Positions 39,114 through 49,594 of a DNA stretch of 64,000 bases are shown here, piece by piece. The position numbers were made by a program, and so were the translations under genes. Position 1 is the stretch's first letter. Each line of letters opens with the position of its first letter. Under the pieces are notes generated by a model, which saw nothing but the letters and a program-made list of their open reading frames with translations, was not told the DNA's origin and did not search any database. This DNA comes from Xanthomonas albilineans (GTDB lineage: Bacteria; Pseudomonadota; Gammaproteobacteria; Xanthomonadales; Xanthomonadaceae): positions 70,487 through 134,486 of the forward strand of contig NZ_MDCB01000006.1 of the NCBI RefSeq assembly GCF_002939705.1, read 5' to 3'.

Positions 39114-40924
39114 GCGATCAACTCGGTGGTGGGCGCTTCGAGCGCCGGTGGCAAAACGAAGTGGAAGGTGGCGCCCTCGTCCGGCGCGGCCTCGGCCCAG
39201 ACATGTCCGCCATGGCGGGCGAGCACGCGGCGTACACTGGCCAGACCAATGCCGGTACCCGAGTACTCGCTCGCCTTGTGCAGACGCTGAAATACGCCGA
39301 ATAATTTGGCCGCATAGGTCATGTCGAAACCGGCACCGTTATCGCGCACAGTGAAGTGATGGCTACCGTCCGGCTCTATTTGATAGTCAACCTCAATCTG
39401 CGCGATCTCGCGTTTGGCGCTGTACTTGACCGCGTTATCGAGCAGATTCAACCACAACTGGCGCATCATGTTCTCGTCGACGACCAGAACCGGCAGCGGC
39501 GCGACGCGCCATTCGATGCGATGGCCGCTACCGGCATGGTCGGACTGGTAATTGGCGTCGAGTACCGAGCGCGTCTCCGCCACCAGCGACTGCATGTCCA
39601 CCGACTGCAAGCGCATGGCGCTACGGCCCAGACGCGAATACACCAGTAAATCGTCGATTAACGAAGCCATGCGCCGCGCCGAAGTGCCGATCACCTCTAG
39701 GTAATGCCGGCTCTTTTCGTCGGCGACCGTGTCAAGGTGCCGCACCAGCTTGTCGGCGAACCCAGCGACATGGCGCAGTGGCGCACGCAGGTCGTGCGAA
39801 ACCGAGTAACTGAAGGCTTCCAGTTCGCGGTTGACCTCCGACACCTGCTCCACTTTGCCCTCCAACTGCCGATTCAAATCCTGAATCCGCTGTTGCGCGG
39901 ACTTCTGCAGGGTGATGTCGCTGACCGTCATCAGCACCACCTCATCCTCGCTATCCGGCAACGGCATGCGCCGCGCGTTCAACAGCATGATCCGGGCCAC
40001 ACCGTCCGCACCGACTTGTTCGTGCTCGAAATCCCAAAGTTCGCGCCCGCGCAACAAAACATCGGCCAGACGCTGACCGATGACAGGATCCCGCCAGACG
40101 CCATCGCCCACCTCGACCAACATCTTCGGCGCACCGTCGTCCGGTTCCAGGCCGTACAGTTCGGCGAACGCGGTGTTGTGCATCAACATCCGCTGCGAGC
40201 CGTCGAGCAACACGATCGGCTCGCGCACGGTCTGCAGCACCGCTGCAGCACGCCCATTGGCGCGCAGCATGTCGCGCTCGGCATGCAGGCGCCGGCCGAT
40301 CTGCCGCTGCAAAAGCCAGATCACCAGACCCAGCAACAACAACTGCACCGCGAGGGACACCCAGCTCACTCGCGAAGCCAGCGCACGCCGTCGCTCGGCA
40401 TCGGCGACACGGCGCATCAGCAGTTCGTCTTCGCGCTGCCGAAACTCATTGGTCAAACCGCCGACCGGATTGTCTGCCGTCATCTCTTGGATCAGCGCAC
40501 CAATCTGCTTCGGATCGCGGTTCTGGGCGATACGTTCGGCCAGCAGACTGCGCCGCTCCAGCATGCTTTGCAGTCGCCCGATACGCATCTGCTGCTCCGG
40601 GTTGTCACGGGTCAATTGGGCCAGACGTGCGACGTTGGACACCAGTAATGCGCGTGTCTGCCTAAGGCGTGCCTTGAGCGACGGCGAGTCGGTATCGTGC
40701 GACATCGCCATCGCCGAGGACTCCATCTCGCGCACATCTGCCTGCAACTCGCCCAAGGCCGCAGTGACTTCCTGGCTATGGCTAAGCCAGTCGGCAGCGC
40801 GCAGGGTTGCAGCGTTCATCTGCCGCAGCAGCAACGACGGCAGAATCACGATCAAAACGACAGCCAGCGCCAGCACCGGCAGGCGCCAGCGATCCCAGAC
40901 GTCGTGTTTGGCGATGATCTGCAT
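39110..40924 (-). CDS. Membrane sensor histidine kinase with CHASE3 and PAS domains
   Basis: 604 residues. TM1 at about 14-34, a CHASE3-like helical periplasmic domain (E-L-Q-A-D-V-R-E-M-E-S through residue 190), TM2 about 194-212, a PAS domain (L-D-G-S-Q-R-M-L-M-H-N-T-A-F-A-E-L), a coiled coil, HisKA with S-H-D-L-R-A-P-L and HATPase (N-L-L-D-N-A-V-K-Y, D-N-G-A-G-F, G-T-G-I-G-L-A). The kinase core is of the phytochrome-related class, which suits the Rcp1-like regulator that follows. ATG at 40924. The stimulus is unknown. Confidence 0.9.
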   Translation of the reverse strand: MQIIAKHDVWDRWRLPVLALAVVLIVILPSLLLRQMNAATLRAADWLSHSQEVTAALGELQADVREMESSAMAMSHDTDSPSLKARLRQTRALLVSNVARLAQLTRDNPEQQMRIGRLQSMLERRSLLAERIAQNRDPKQIGALIQEMTADNPVGGLTNEFRQREDELLMRRVADAERRRALASRVSWVSLAVQLLLLGLVIWLLQRQIGRRLHAERDMLRANGRAAAVLQTVREPIVLLDGSQRMLMHNTAFAELYGLEPDDGAPKMLVEVGDGVWRDPVIGQRLADVLLRGRELWDFEHEQVGADGVARIMLLNARRMPLPDSEDEVVLMTVSDITLQKSAQQRIQDLNRQLEGKVEQVSEVNRELEAFSYSVSHDLRAPLRHVAGFADKLVRHLDTVADEKSRHYLEVIGTSARRMASLIDDLLVYSRLGRSAMRLQSVDMQSLVAETRSVLDANYQSDHAGSGHRIEWRVAPLPVLVVDENMMRQLWLNLLDNAVKYSAKREIAQIEVDYQIEPDGSHHFTVRDNGAGFDMTYAAKLFGVFQRLHKASEYSGTGIGLASVRRVLARHGGHVWAEAAPDEGATFHFVLPPALEAPTTELIA

Positions 40925-41140
40925 ACCTAAAAACTATGAAAAGAGAACGGTGACGGCATCGCAGGCGCGCATTGTCGCCCATCTCCCCCGGCCAATGATG
41001 AACCATTCAGGCATACCGCAACACCCCGGCCGCAGTACTTTGAAGCACTTTATCCCAAGCACTGGACACAAAGAAACGGGCGGCTTGCACGCCGCCCGAG
41101 TAACGCATCCAACATTGCACATTCAGTGGACTGGATCGCC

Positions 41141-41542
41141 CTATAGAACGGCGGCGGCATCGACCACGTTCAGGGCCTGAGACGACCTCCCGGCACGCAC
41201 CAGCAAGAAATCGGCATGGGCACGCAAACGCCGACATTCGGAGTGGCTCAAGTCTGCGTCCAACTCCAGCATCAACGCGGAAAAGGACGGCCAGAAGATG
41301 GCGTCTTCATGGGCACTGGCCAACAGTATGCACAGTTGCGCTTCGAGCTTGCGTACCGCCACAAGCAGAGCAGACGGTCGCGCTCCCTGACCTGAAAGTG
41401 CGGCATCTAACGCCGCCGCCGCCGCCGCCGCATGGCTTGCTCCAGGATGAGTATTCGTGTCCAACATTTTGACTATCAGTTGATCAACATAACTCCATGA
41501 TGTCCGAGCGGGTGTCAATGCGGCGCGAAATGGGACAGGCAT
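41141..41542 (-). CDS. Hypothetical protein with Ala-rich start and helical core
   Basis: 133 residues from the ATG at 41542, which has AAGGA upstream; an ATG at 41467 (M-L-D-T-N) is an alternative. The middle contains an alanine run, then a helical hemerythrin-like-length segment (K-L-E-A-Q-L ... H-E-D-A-I-F-W-P-S-F). No family recognised and no signal peptide. It is transcribed in the same direction as the phosphorelay genes but separated from them by over 200 bases. Confidence 0.5.
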   Translation of the reverse strand: MPVPFRAALTPARTSWSYVDQLIVKMLDTNTHPGASHAAAAAAALDAALSGQGARPSALLVAVRKLEAQLCILLASAHEDAIFWPSFSALMLELDADLSHSECRRLRAHADFLLVRAGRSSQALNVVDAAAVL

Positions 41543-41655
41543 CGCAACGCGATCCTTGCAAAAAGCAGAGAGAACATATATAGAACGATGCGTTACATAA
41601 ATCGCCATCATCCACGGGGCGCACCGCTCCGCATGCGGCGGCAGAGCTTACTGGA

Positions 41656-42027
41656 TCAGGTCATGACGGCACCGATCTTGAGGCCCGAGGCGACCACTGT
41701 CCTGCCTACGCCGCTCATCTTGGCCTCCGACACCGCCTGATCGTGTTGCATTTTGGTCTTGACCAAGCCAGAGCACTTGACAGCAGCGTTGACGCTATCG
41801 ACCTTGACGCTGGTCGCGGACGCCTCCTTGGTTGCGCGCCAATCCGCCTTCGCCTCGGTATCGCGCTCGGCCGCACCGACATGCCGCACGCTGTCGCACT
41901 CGCCCATGCTGCCATGGTTCTTGCCAGCACTGATCGGGGGATCGGCGGCGAACACATAGGCAACGCATGCGACCGGCGCAGCATTGCGCAGCGTGCGTGC
42001 AGTGAACGTTGTCATGGGACATGGCAT
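41656..42027 (-). CDS. Small hypothetical protein, possibly degenerate
   Basis: 123 codons; M-P-C-P-M-T-T-F at the start. The Lys/Ala/Asp-rich middle (A-E-R-D-T-E-A-K-A-D-W) suggests a soluble helical protein. No clean signal peptide and no known domain. It may be a decaying gene: the adjacent plus-strand region contains an oxidoreductase remnant. Confidence 0.35.
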   Translation of the reverse strand: MPCPMTTFTARTLRNAAPVACVAYVFAADPPISAGKNHGSMGECDSVRHVGAAERDTEAKADWRATKEASATSVKVDSVNAAVKCSGLVKTKMQHDQAVSEAKMSGVGRTVVASGLKIGAVMT

Positions 42028-42158
42028 CCGTTGACGGGATGCGTAGTGTCCATCCCCCCTCGTCCATACAGCGTGACCAGCGCATCCAGATCACGTGAGT
42101 GCGCATGCGAAATGGCGTCGGCGATACTGTCGGTTCGAGTGCCGCGACGCCGACCCCA

Positions 42159-42445
42159 TGCCCAAAACCTTCAATCTCGCCCTGCTCGGCTATGGCGATG
42201 CAGGTCGCGTCTTGCACACACCATTGATCGCACACACGCCTGGGCTTTGTCTGCATACGGTCGTTTCCCGCCGCGCCGACCCGCAAGATCGATGCGGTGG
42301 TGATCGACCACACCGAACCAGACGCATGCACCGCTGGCACTGGCAGCATTGACGCAAGGCAAGCACGTTCTGGTGGACACGCCATTCACCTTGAATGCAC
42401 ACGAGGCGCAGCAGGTGATCGGGCAGGCACAGCGCGCCGACCGCG

Positions 42446-42447
<2 letters not shown>
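42159..42447 (+). pseudogene. Remnant of a Gfo/Idh/MocA-family oxidoreductase
   Basis: The ATG at 42159 opens a typical N-terminus (N-L-A-L-L-G-Y-G-D-A-G-R-V-L-H-T-P-L-I), which breaks after about 42 codons. A second in-phase-with-family segment (N-Q-T-H-A-P-L-A-L-A-A-L-T-Q-G-K-H-V-L-V-D-T-P-F-T-L) appears in another frame after an apparent internal deletion. The rest of the roughly 1-kb gene is missing and the fragment abuts the end of gnd. It is non-functional. Confidence 0.8.
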
Positions 42448-43354
<907 letters not shown>

Positions 43355-43479
43355 GCGTCGCTCACAGTTGGAGAAAAGGGATGAGTAGGATCGCACGAAG
43401 TAGCAGTGCTTAGAGGAGCGTCGCAAAAGCAGGTGATATGCGCTGAGACGTACCGGCGAAGCCGCGGCGAAGAAGGCAC

Positions 43480-44778
43480 CTATTCGGCGACGCGCGCAGA
43501 TGACGCCTGCGCGCAATCCTGCAACTGCTGCTCGCGCCAACGGCGATACAGCGTGGTGTGCAGGTTGTGCAGAGTCAACTCGATCGCAAACGGAGTGCGT
43601 GGATTGCGGTCCAGCAACCGCGCCACGTGGTAGCCGATCGGCTTGACACCCCTGGGATGCACATAGACGTCGAAACCACGGTAGAAGGGATCGTCCAGTA
43701 GCGCGTCGAGCTGCGCCAGCACCTGGCGTTGCGGAGGTGACAGTGCTCTGCGTAACCGCGCATCGCGCGTCCACAACAACCGTTCAAAACGCGCGCGGCC
43801 AGCCCCACGCAACGCCTGCGCCAACTCCCAGATACGCCGGTTGCTGCGGTCGTAATAGGCGAAGCCGCCATGCTGACGCAACGCCTGCGCCGCATCGGCA
43901 CTGACCGCGACGACGACGAAGTTTTCCGCCTGATTGTTGATGTCGTCCAGGTAACGGGGCTCGAACACATGCACCAGGTAGCCCGGCGCCCCAAGGAAAG
44001 CCGCACGACCACGCTGCGCGGTTTTTTCCGCTTTGCCATCGGCGAAAAAGGAACCGGCGTGCGCACCGAGCAGGATGCTGTCGGTGCGATGCAAGGTGAG
44101 GAACGTGCCGATAGAAAGTTCGTCGGCACTGAACGCGCGATCGAATCCAGCATCGCCATACAGCTCGCGCTGCGCCGCCAATTGCGCGATCTGCCGGCCG
44201 ACGCCGCATTCCGAACGCACCTGGCCGCTGTAGAACGCGTCGACCGCGCGCGCATTGCCCTGCAACGGGCGATAGCCGCGACCGAAACTACGGAAACCCT
44301 GCCACCCCTGCGCACGCGCGCCACGCAGGCCAAAGCCGATCCATCCCAGTTGCAGGGCCGAGAACCGATAACCGGGATTACCCTGCAAGCGCGCGACGGC
44401 ACGCTCGGTCGCCGCACCGAGCCGCAGAAAATAACCGCACTGCGTCGCCGACGTTTCCAGCAAATTGCGCAGTGCCTGCCGCCGCTGCGCCTCGCCCCAT
44501 GTGGCCGGCAACGCCACCTGCAGATCGCCATGCGCCTGTGCCTCGGCGAGCGATCCGCGCTCACACGGCATGCCGGGCGAAACCTGTGGCTGTGCGGCAA
44601 CGGTACTGGCGACGCGCCAGCCGAATTGATCGAGTATGCTGATCAGACACGCGGCACTGGCGCTGTCCGCCGGATCGGGCAACGCCGCTGACGCGCCGCT
44701 CGCCAGCAGCGACACAAACAGCAGGCTGGCACGGCCACGGCGCAACCAGGGGCGTACAGGTGCAAGGGATCGCATCAT
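43480..44778 (-). CDS. Secreted protein of unknown function
   Basis: 432 residues from the ATG at 44778 (a second Met follows at 44775). N-terminal basic region and hydrophobic stretch L-L-F-V-S-L-L-A-S-G-A-S-A make a signal peptide. Notable blocks: S-A-C-L-I-S-I-L-D-Q-F-G-W-R-V, S-E-C-G-V-G-R-Q-I-A-Q-L, R-A-F-S-A-D-E-L-S-I-G-T-F-L-T-L and D-V-Y-V-H-P-R-G-V-K-P-I-G-Y. Several cysteines suggest disulfides, compatible with the Dsb proteins in this window. I do not recognise the family. It is divergent from the epimerase gene. Confidence 0.75.
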   Translation of the reverse strand: MMRSLAPVRPWLRRGRASLLFVSLLASGASAALPDPADSASAACLISILDQFGWRVASTVAAQPQVSPGMPCERGSLAEAQAHGDLQVALPATWGEAQRRQALRNLLETSATQCGYFLRLGAATERAVARLQGNPGYRFSALQLGWIGFGLRGARAQGWQGFRSFGRGYRPLQGNARAVDAFYSGQVRSECGVGRQIAQLAAQRELYGDAGFDRAFSADELSIGTFLTLHRTDSILLGAHAGSFFADGKAEKTAQRGRAAFLGAPGYLVHVFEPRYLDDINNQAENFVVVAVSADAAQALRQHGGFAYYDRSNRRIWELAQALRGAGRARFERLLWTRDARLRRALSPPQRQVLAQLDALLDDPFYRGFDVYVHPRGVKPIGYHVARLLDRNPRTPFAIELTLHNLHTTLYRRWREQQLQDCAQASSARVAE

Positions 44779-44963
44779 GGCGCAGACATGGCAGGCAGCG
44801 AACGTCCGGACACCGCCAAGACGCGGCACGCGTGCAAGCCTGCCGCCCAGACCGTGCATGCTGCGCGAAGCCACTGCGATCGGCACACGTTCGCTGGATT
44901 CACTGCTGCGCAATGCATCGCCCGCCTACACTGCTTGTCCCTTTGACCGAACTGAGCACTCCC

Positions 44964-45851
44964 ATGCACATACTCGTTACCGGAGGCACCGGATTCATTG
45001 GCCGTGCGCTCTGCCCTGTGCTGGTGCAGGCGGGACACCGGGTCAGCGTACTGAGCCGCGACCTCCTGCGTGCTGCGCGCGTGTTGCCAGAGGTTCACGC
45101 ACTGGACGATCTACATCGCGTCGCGTCGGCGGACGCAGTGATCAACCTGGCTGGCGAACCGCTGAGTGATGGCCGCTGGAACGCCATACGCAAACGCCGC
45201 TTCCGCACCTCGCGCATCGGTACCACGCGCGCGCTGGTCGACTGGATGGAGCGGCTCGACCCGACGCAACGCCCGAGCTGCCTGATCTCCGGCTCGGCAA
45301 TCGGCTACTACGGGGATCGCCGCGACGATGTGCTCGACGAACACGCAGGACCGGGCGAAGATTTTTCCGCACAGCTATGCCGCGATTGGGAAGCCGAAGC
45401 ACTACGTGCGCAGACGCTAGGCGTACGGACCAGCCTGGTGCGCACCGGTGTGGTCCTCGGTCACGATGGCGGCGCACTGGCAAGAATGTTGCCGCCGTTC
45501 AAGCTCGGGCTGGGCGGACGCATGGGCGAGGGACGGCAATGGATGAGCTGGATCCATCGCGACGACCATGTCGCACTGCTGCTATGGCTGTTGCAACACG
45601 GTGGCGAAGGTGCCTACAACGGCAGCGCGCCGGCACCCGCCACCAATGCCGATTTCGCCCGCCAGCTCGCTGCGGCGCTGCACCGACCGGCGCTGTTGCC
45701 AATGCCTGCCAGCGCCCTGCGCTTGGCCTTCGGCGAGATGGCCGAGCTACTGCTGAGCAGCCAACGCGTACTGCCGACACGCGCGCAGCAGGAAGGCTAT
45801 GTGTTCCGTTATCCGCAATTGGATGCCGCCTTGCGCGCCCTGCTCGCCTGA
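44964..45851 (+). CDS. TIGR01777-family NAD-dependent epimerase-like protein (YfcH type)
   Basis: 295 residues: Rossmann G-G-T-G-F-I-G-R-A-L at the start, V-I-N-L-A-G-E-P-L, S-G-S-A-I-G-Y-Y-G (family signature with the active-site Tyr), and M-S-W-I-H-R-D-D. The C-terminal DUF1731 region ends Y-V-F-R-Y-P-Q-L. Family members are atypical SDR proteins, linked in some organisms to cell division (SulA/YfcH) though the reaction is unknown. ATG at 44964. Confidence 0.88.
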   Translation: MHILVTGGTGFIGRALCPVLVQAGHRVSVLSRDLLRAARVLPEVHALDDLHRVASADAVINLAGEPLSDGRWNAIRKRRFRTSRIGTTRALVDWMERLDPTQRPSCLISGSAIGYYGDRRDDVLDEHAGPGEDFSAQLCRDWEAEALRAQTLGVRTSLVRTGVVLGHDGGALARMLPPFKLGLGGRMGEGRQWMSWIHRDDHVALLLWLLQHGGEGAYNGSAPAPATNADFARQLAAALHRPALLPMPASALRLAFGEMAELLLSSQRVLPTRAQQEGYVFRYPQLDAALRALLA

Positions 45852-45913
45852 GTGCCACGAGCCCCCCCCCTCCCCGCTACCAAGCAACGCATCGCGACAG
45901 GCAGCAAACAAAA

Positions 45914-45944
45914 CGCCCCGGCCGAAGCAGTGTCCGCCGGGGCG
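45914..45944 (-). terminator. Intrinsic terminator for the glycine-zipper gene
   Basis: Perfect 9-bp stem CGCCCCGGC / GCCGGGGCG with a 13-base loop; on the minus strand it is followed by TTTTGTTTG. It may also stop transcripts of the convergent epimerase gene. Confidence 0.75.
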
Positions 45945-45968
45945 CAGGGCGCATCCTGAGCGCGGGGG

Positions 45969-46337
45969 TCAGTAGCGCTTGCAGACGGTCTCGACTTCGC
46001 GATTGCCGTTGGCTTCCTGGCGCTTGCCCTGGATGTAACGACCGGCTGCACCGCCGGCCACCGCACCGCCGACCGTCGCCAGCGTGTTGCCCTTACCCTT
46101 GCCGATTTCGTGGCCGAGCAAACCGCCGATCGCGGCACCGGCCAGGGTGCCACCAATGCGGTCGGGATCGGTGCTGTTCTCGCGCACGGCGACCTTGTTG
46201 CAATGTACTCTGGTGCCATCGTTAAAACGGCGCCCATCATCCTCGGGGCCGTAGTGGCGATACGCCTGCGCCAACGGCATCACAGCCGTGGCAAGGCCAA
46301 GAACGGTGAGACAGAGGGCGGATTTGACACTGTTCAT
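45969..46337 (-). CDS. Glycine-zipper 2TM domain envelope protein
   Basis: 122 residues: signal peptide 1-25 (L-A-Q-A), then D-P-D-R-I-G-G-T-L-A-G-A-A-I-G-G-L-L-G-H-E-I-G-K-G and a second glycine-zipper hairpin (V-G-G-A-V-A-G-G-A-A-G-R). The domain is typical of SlyB/Rick_17kDa-type proteins that insert in or associate with the outer membrane. No lipobox Cys is seen. AGGAG precedes the ATG at 46337; a terminator follows the gene. Confidence 0.88.
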   Translation of the reverse strand: MNSVKSALCLTVLGLATAVMPLAQAYRHYGPEDDGRRFNDGTRVHCNKVAVRENSTDPDRIGGTLAGAAIGGLLGHEIGKGKGNTLATVGGAVAGGAAGRYIQGKRQEANGNREVETVCKRY

Positions 46338-46485
46338 GCTGATTGCTCCTGGGTGGTCGAGCCGATGCACACAAGGCCGCACATCGCGCTCTCGATGGCG
46401 GCCAGCTTCGCATCGGATTTGCGAATGCTTGGTGAAGCCCACTCAGCTTGCCTCGCAGCGAATGAATACGTTGTCGAACGTGCCG

Positions 46486-47199
46486 TCAATTGCCACCGGG
46501 CTTGCCGGATTCGCTGGCCGGATGCGGCGCGGCCACAGGTGCCGGCGCCTGAGCCGGCGCAGCGACGGCGGGAGCCGCCGAAGGAGGCGCCGCAGATGGC
46601 ATCGGCGCAGGCACGGCGGCAGGCGCGGGAACCGCTGCTGGCGGATGCGCGGGTGGTGCCGAGGCAGCAGGCTTGCCCTTCGGCAGGTACTCGTTTATCA
46701 GCTGGAAGAAGTGTTTGTAGAAATCGCTGTCCTGCACCGTATTACTGGCGACACGCACCATCGAATCGTCGCTGCTCCCGATCGGCAACGACACCGAGCC
46801 GAGCAAGCCGACACCGACACTGGCCGAGGTCGGACTCTTTTTCAGTGCATAACGGTCCTGCAGCGCACTGACGAACACCCAGGATTCGTCCTGCCCGTGC
46901 GGCACACACGACACGCGCAATTCCAGTTGCTCGTGCAGGTCCTGGCTGGGCTGGAAATTCTTGGTGCCTTCGACCGCATCGGCGCTGGCCTTGGCGACCA
47001 CGTAGCCCTGGCTCAACAGCGCGCGACGCGCCGATTCGCATGCCTGTGCCGGCTGCACCGGGTAGTTGCGCGAATAAGTATTGTCGGAATTGAAGTTCTC
47101 TTTCACCAGCCCGTCCTGCTTGGAGCCGAAACAGCCACTCAGGCCGATCGCGGCCAGCACGAGCACAGGAAAGACGAGGACGTTGGAGGAAGCGGACAT
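46486..47199 (-). CDS. DUF2242-like lipoprotein
   Basis: 237 residues. Lipobox I-G-L-S-G-C near residue 23, a globular domain (N-Y-P-V-Q-P-A-Q-A-C-E-S-A-R-R-A-L-L-S-Q-G-Y) and a Pro/Ala-rich tail of about 60 residues. The pattern fits DUF2242-type lipoproteins. Starts at 47199 or 47205 (M-A-M-S) are both possible. The role is unknown; the low-complexity tail could span the periplasm or contact peptidoglycan. Confidence 0.78.
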   Translation of the reverse strand: MSASSNVLVFPVLVLAAIGLSGCFGSKQDGLVKENFNSDNTYSRNYPVQPAQACESARRALLSQGYVVAKASADAVEGTKNFQPSQDLHEQLELRVSCVPHGQDESWVFVSALQDRYALKKSPTSASVGVGLLGSVSLPIGSSDDSMVRVASNTVQDSDFYKHFFQLINEYLPKGKPAASAPPAHPPAAVPAPAAVPAPMPSAAPPSAAPAVAAPAQAPAPVAAPHPASESGKPGGN

Positions 47200-47455
47200 G
47201 GCCATTGACCGAGAGTGGAACACCACGGCACAGGATAGCGACAAGCATGCCGGTGCGGCCGTGATGCCGCCGTCGCCGCTCATCCCACGGTTAGCGAGCC
47301 CGGCAGCAAGCGCCACAGGCGACCACCACCGTATTGCGGCGGCAACCGCGGCGGGCGGGTCCGCCCCCCTTCCCCTGCCAGAGGGGCGAGAGACAAGGTC
47401 CACACGCCATGCGCCATGACCGTCACTGCGCTGGCGACACGGCGCCCGAGCCTAC

Positions 47456-48880
47456 TTAAAGACGCGCCGCGTTGGCGCGTTCGCGCACCTCGGCCAAGCT
47501 CCAGTCCTGCAGCAAGCGCCCGTTCTCCCACACGGTCACCATCGCGTCGTCGTCGCCTGCCGGGCCAGCGACAGCCTGCGCCGATGCCGCCGTGGCCGGA
47601 ATCGATTCGGTGCGATAACTGCCGTATTCGCGCTGACGCAGCAACCGCACGCGGCCGCGCTTGCTGAGCTTGCCCTTATCGGTCACCGGGTCCTTGTAGA
47701 CGTCGATCCAGGTGCCGTTCACACGCGCGGCCGAGCACTTGAGCGCGAACTTCTGGGTATCGCGATCCAGTCGTTGCAGCAATGCGCCGCCCATGCCGAA
47801 GGCGAGATTATCGGTGGCGTAGCCGGCACTGGTGATGCGTTCGAGAATCGCACGGATGCTGATCGGGTTGACGCCATCCCCCTGAATCACCCGCACATGA
47901 TTGAGCACTTTATAACCCTTGTCGTTGAGGCGATGACCGAAGGCTTCGTCGAGCAACTCCAGGCATCGATGCACCACCGCGACCGGATCGCCGGAGTCGG
48001 GACGGATGACCACTGTCGCGCCGGAGGCGATCACCTGCTCGCGCAAGGCGCCGCCCCAATACGCGCCGATCGCGTGAAAAATATCGTAGCTGTCCGACAC
48101 CACCGCGACCACCGCGCCCGGCTTGCCGAACTGGGCGAGCATATTGCGGTAGGCATCGACCTCGTGCGCGCGCCCCCAACTGGTGATGGTGCTGTGCTCG
48201 GCGGCGGGAATCGAATAGCCGGCCATCGGCTCGCGATAATGCGCGCGGGCCAGCAACAGCCCGGACACGGTATCGGTGCCGAGGAAATTGACCAGATGCG
48301 CGGCACCGCCGATCGCCGCCGACTCCAGGCTGGACACGCCGCGCGCGCCGAAATCGTGCAGCTTGAACGGCAATTGCCCGTCCGGGTCGTCGCTGGTGCG
48401 CTCCAGGAACTGACGGATGGTCTGCTTGGCGTGCCAACTCACCGTGGCCACGGTAACCGGATACCAGACACGCAGCAGCAGGGTTTCCAGATACGAAGGC
48501 ACCCAGTAGGCGCTCGCATCGGTGGATTCGATGGTCATCAACGCGTTGTGCGTGGGTACCACACTGCCCTCGGGCACGGCACGAATCCGGATCGGCAAAT
48601 GGCCGCCGAGACGGTCGACGATATCGCGCCAGCCGGCATCGTTGAACGGTTCGCCGTGCACGGCGAACAGATCGCGCGCCTCGTCGATGTCGGCATGGGT
48701 GATGGCGCGGCCCAGCGCCTCCTTGAGAATCGACTGCAAACCAAAAAACACGGTGCGATCGTAGACGCCGCCACGCGATTCCACGTAGAAGAACGTGGCA
48801 TCGGTTCCTGGGGGATACTGCAGCCAGTGGCTGGCCTTGTAACTATCGGTGTTGAGCAGCAGGTTGTTCAGGCATTGCAT
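47456..48880 (-). CDS. nadV: Nicotinamide phosphoribosyltransferase
   Basis: 474 residues, NAMPT/NadV family: N-T-D-S-Y-K-A-S-H at the N-terminus, H-D-F-G-A-R-G-V, A-A-H-L-V-N-F-L-G-T-D-T-V-S-G, I-P-A-A-E-H-S-T and V-I-R-P-D-S-G-D-P. It makes NMN from nicotinamide and PRPP in one step. The ATG at 48880 follows GGAG. In related bacteria nadV is paired with a bifunctional NMN adenylyltransferase/Nudix gene (nadM); here that partner is truncated immediately upstream, so NMN would need another adenylyltransferase or a deamidase. Confidence 0.94.
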   Translation of the reverse strand: MQCLNNLLLNTDSYKASHWLQYPPGTDATFFYVESRGGVYDRTVFFGLQSILKEALGRAITHADIDEARDLFAVHGEPFNDAGWRDIVDRLGGHLPIRIRAVPEGSVVPTHNALMTIESTDASAYWVPSYLETLLLRVWYPVTVATVSWHAKQTIRQFLERTSDDPDGQLPFKLHDFGARGVSSLESAAIGGAAHLVNFLGTDTVSGLLLARAHYREPMAGYSIPAAEHSTITSWGRAHEVDAYRNMLAQFGKPGAVVAVVSDSYDIFHAIGAYWGGALREQVIASGATVVIRPDSGDPVAVVHRCLELLDEAFGHRLNDKGYKVLNHVRVIQGDGVNPISIRAILERITSAGYATDNLAFGMGGALLQRLDRDTQKFALKCSAARVNGTWIDVYKDPVTDKGKLSKRGRVRLLRQREYGSYRTESIPATAASAQAVAGPAGDDDAMVTVWENGRLLQDWSLAEVRERANAARL

Positions 48881-48941
48881 GACGGAAGCTCCTTCGCGTC
48901 CAGGAAGGCCGGCAGTCTGTCCACCGACCAGTAAAACCGCG

Positions 48942-49442
48942 TCAACCGCGGCCCAGAAAGAATTCGAGCAGGTGCAGGTGGTCTTCGAACAGTTTCGGCC
49001 CCATGCCGAGCACTTCGCTGATCGGCACCCAACGCGCCTTGTCGGCATCGTCGCCACCACGCACCTCGGGCAGTTCGCCGAACACGAACTCGAAGTGGAA
49101 GGCATGGGTGATGGTGCGTCCGCGCAGGCTGCGCTCGGGATGGTCGAAGACGTGACGGTTCCTCAGCGATCCCTTCAAGACCGGGACGGGAATCTTGAGC
49201 CGGGTTTCCTCGCACAGTTCGCGCAAACAGGCATCGAGAATACTCTCGTGCTGCCCAACGAAACCGCCAGGCAAGGCCCACAACCCCTTGCCCGGCGCGG
49301 CGACGCACAGCAGCACATGCCCGGAATGCACCACCACTGCATCGGCGGTGACGAAGGTGGGTGGATACGGCGCCTGCTTCGTAGTGCCGCAGCTCTGTCC
49401 TTTGGCTGGTGCACATGCTACGCCAATGCACTGGAGGGTCAA
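48942..49442 (-). pseudogene. Truncated NadM-Nudix: Nudix domain without its NMN adenylyltransferase domain
   Basis: The frame starts only with TTG at 49442 and about 24 residues unlike the family. It then matches the C-terminal Nudix half of NadM-type enzymes from A-P-Y-P-P-T-F-V-T onward. The Nudix box is intact at about residues 60-82 (G-G-F-V-G-Q-H-E ... R-E-L-C-E-E-T). Near residue 45 a short in-frame loss turns the usual V-R-R-G-A-A-P-G-K into C-V-A-A-P-G-K. The roughly 180-residue N-terminal NMNAT domain is absent, and no remnant is visible in the 150 bases upstream. It may still encode a free-standing Nudix hydrolase, but no good start codon or ribosome site is seen, so I call it a remnant. 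Confidence 0.65.
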
Positions 49443-49594
49443 ACGTCACCTCGCCAGGTGAGCGGTCGACAGCAACGGACACCTGACCCAGGATGTTGCC
49501 GACTTTCGAATGATCGACGTACCGCGCCACGCGGTGACGACCGTCATCATCGCCATGCCACCCTTACGCGCGCCCTTACCTGCCGAGATCCTTC

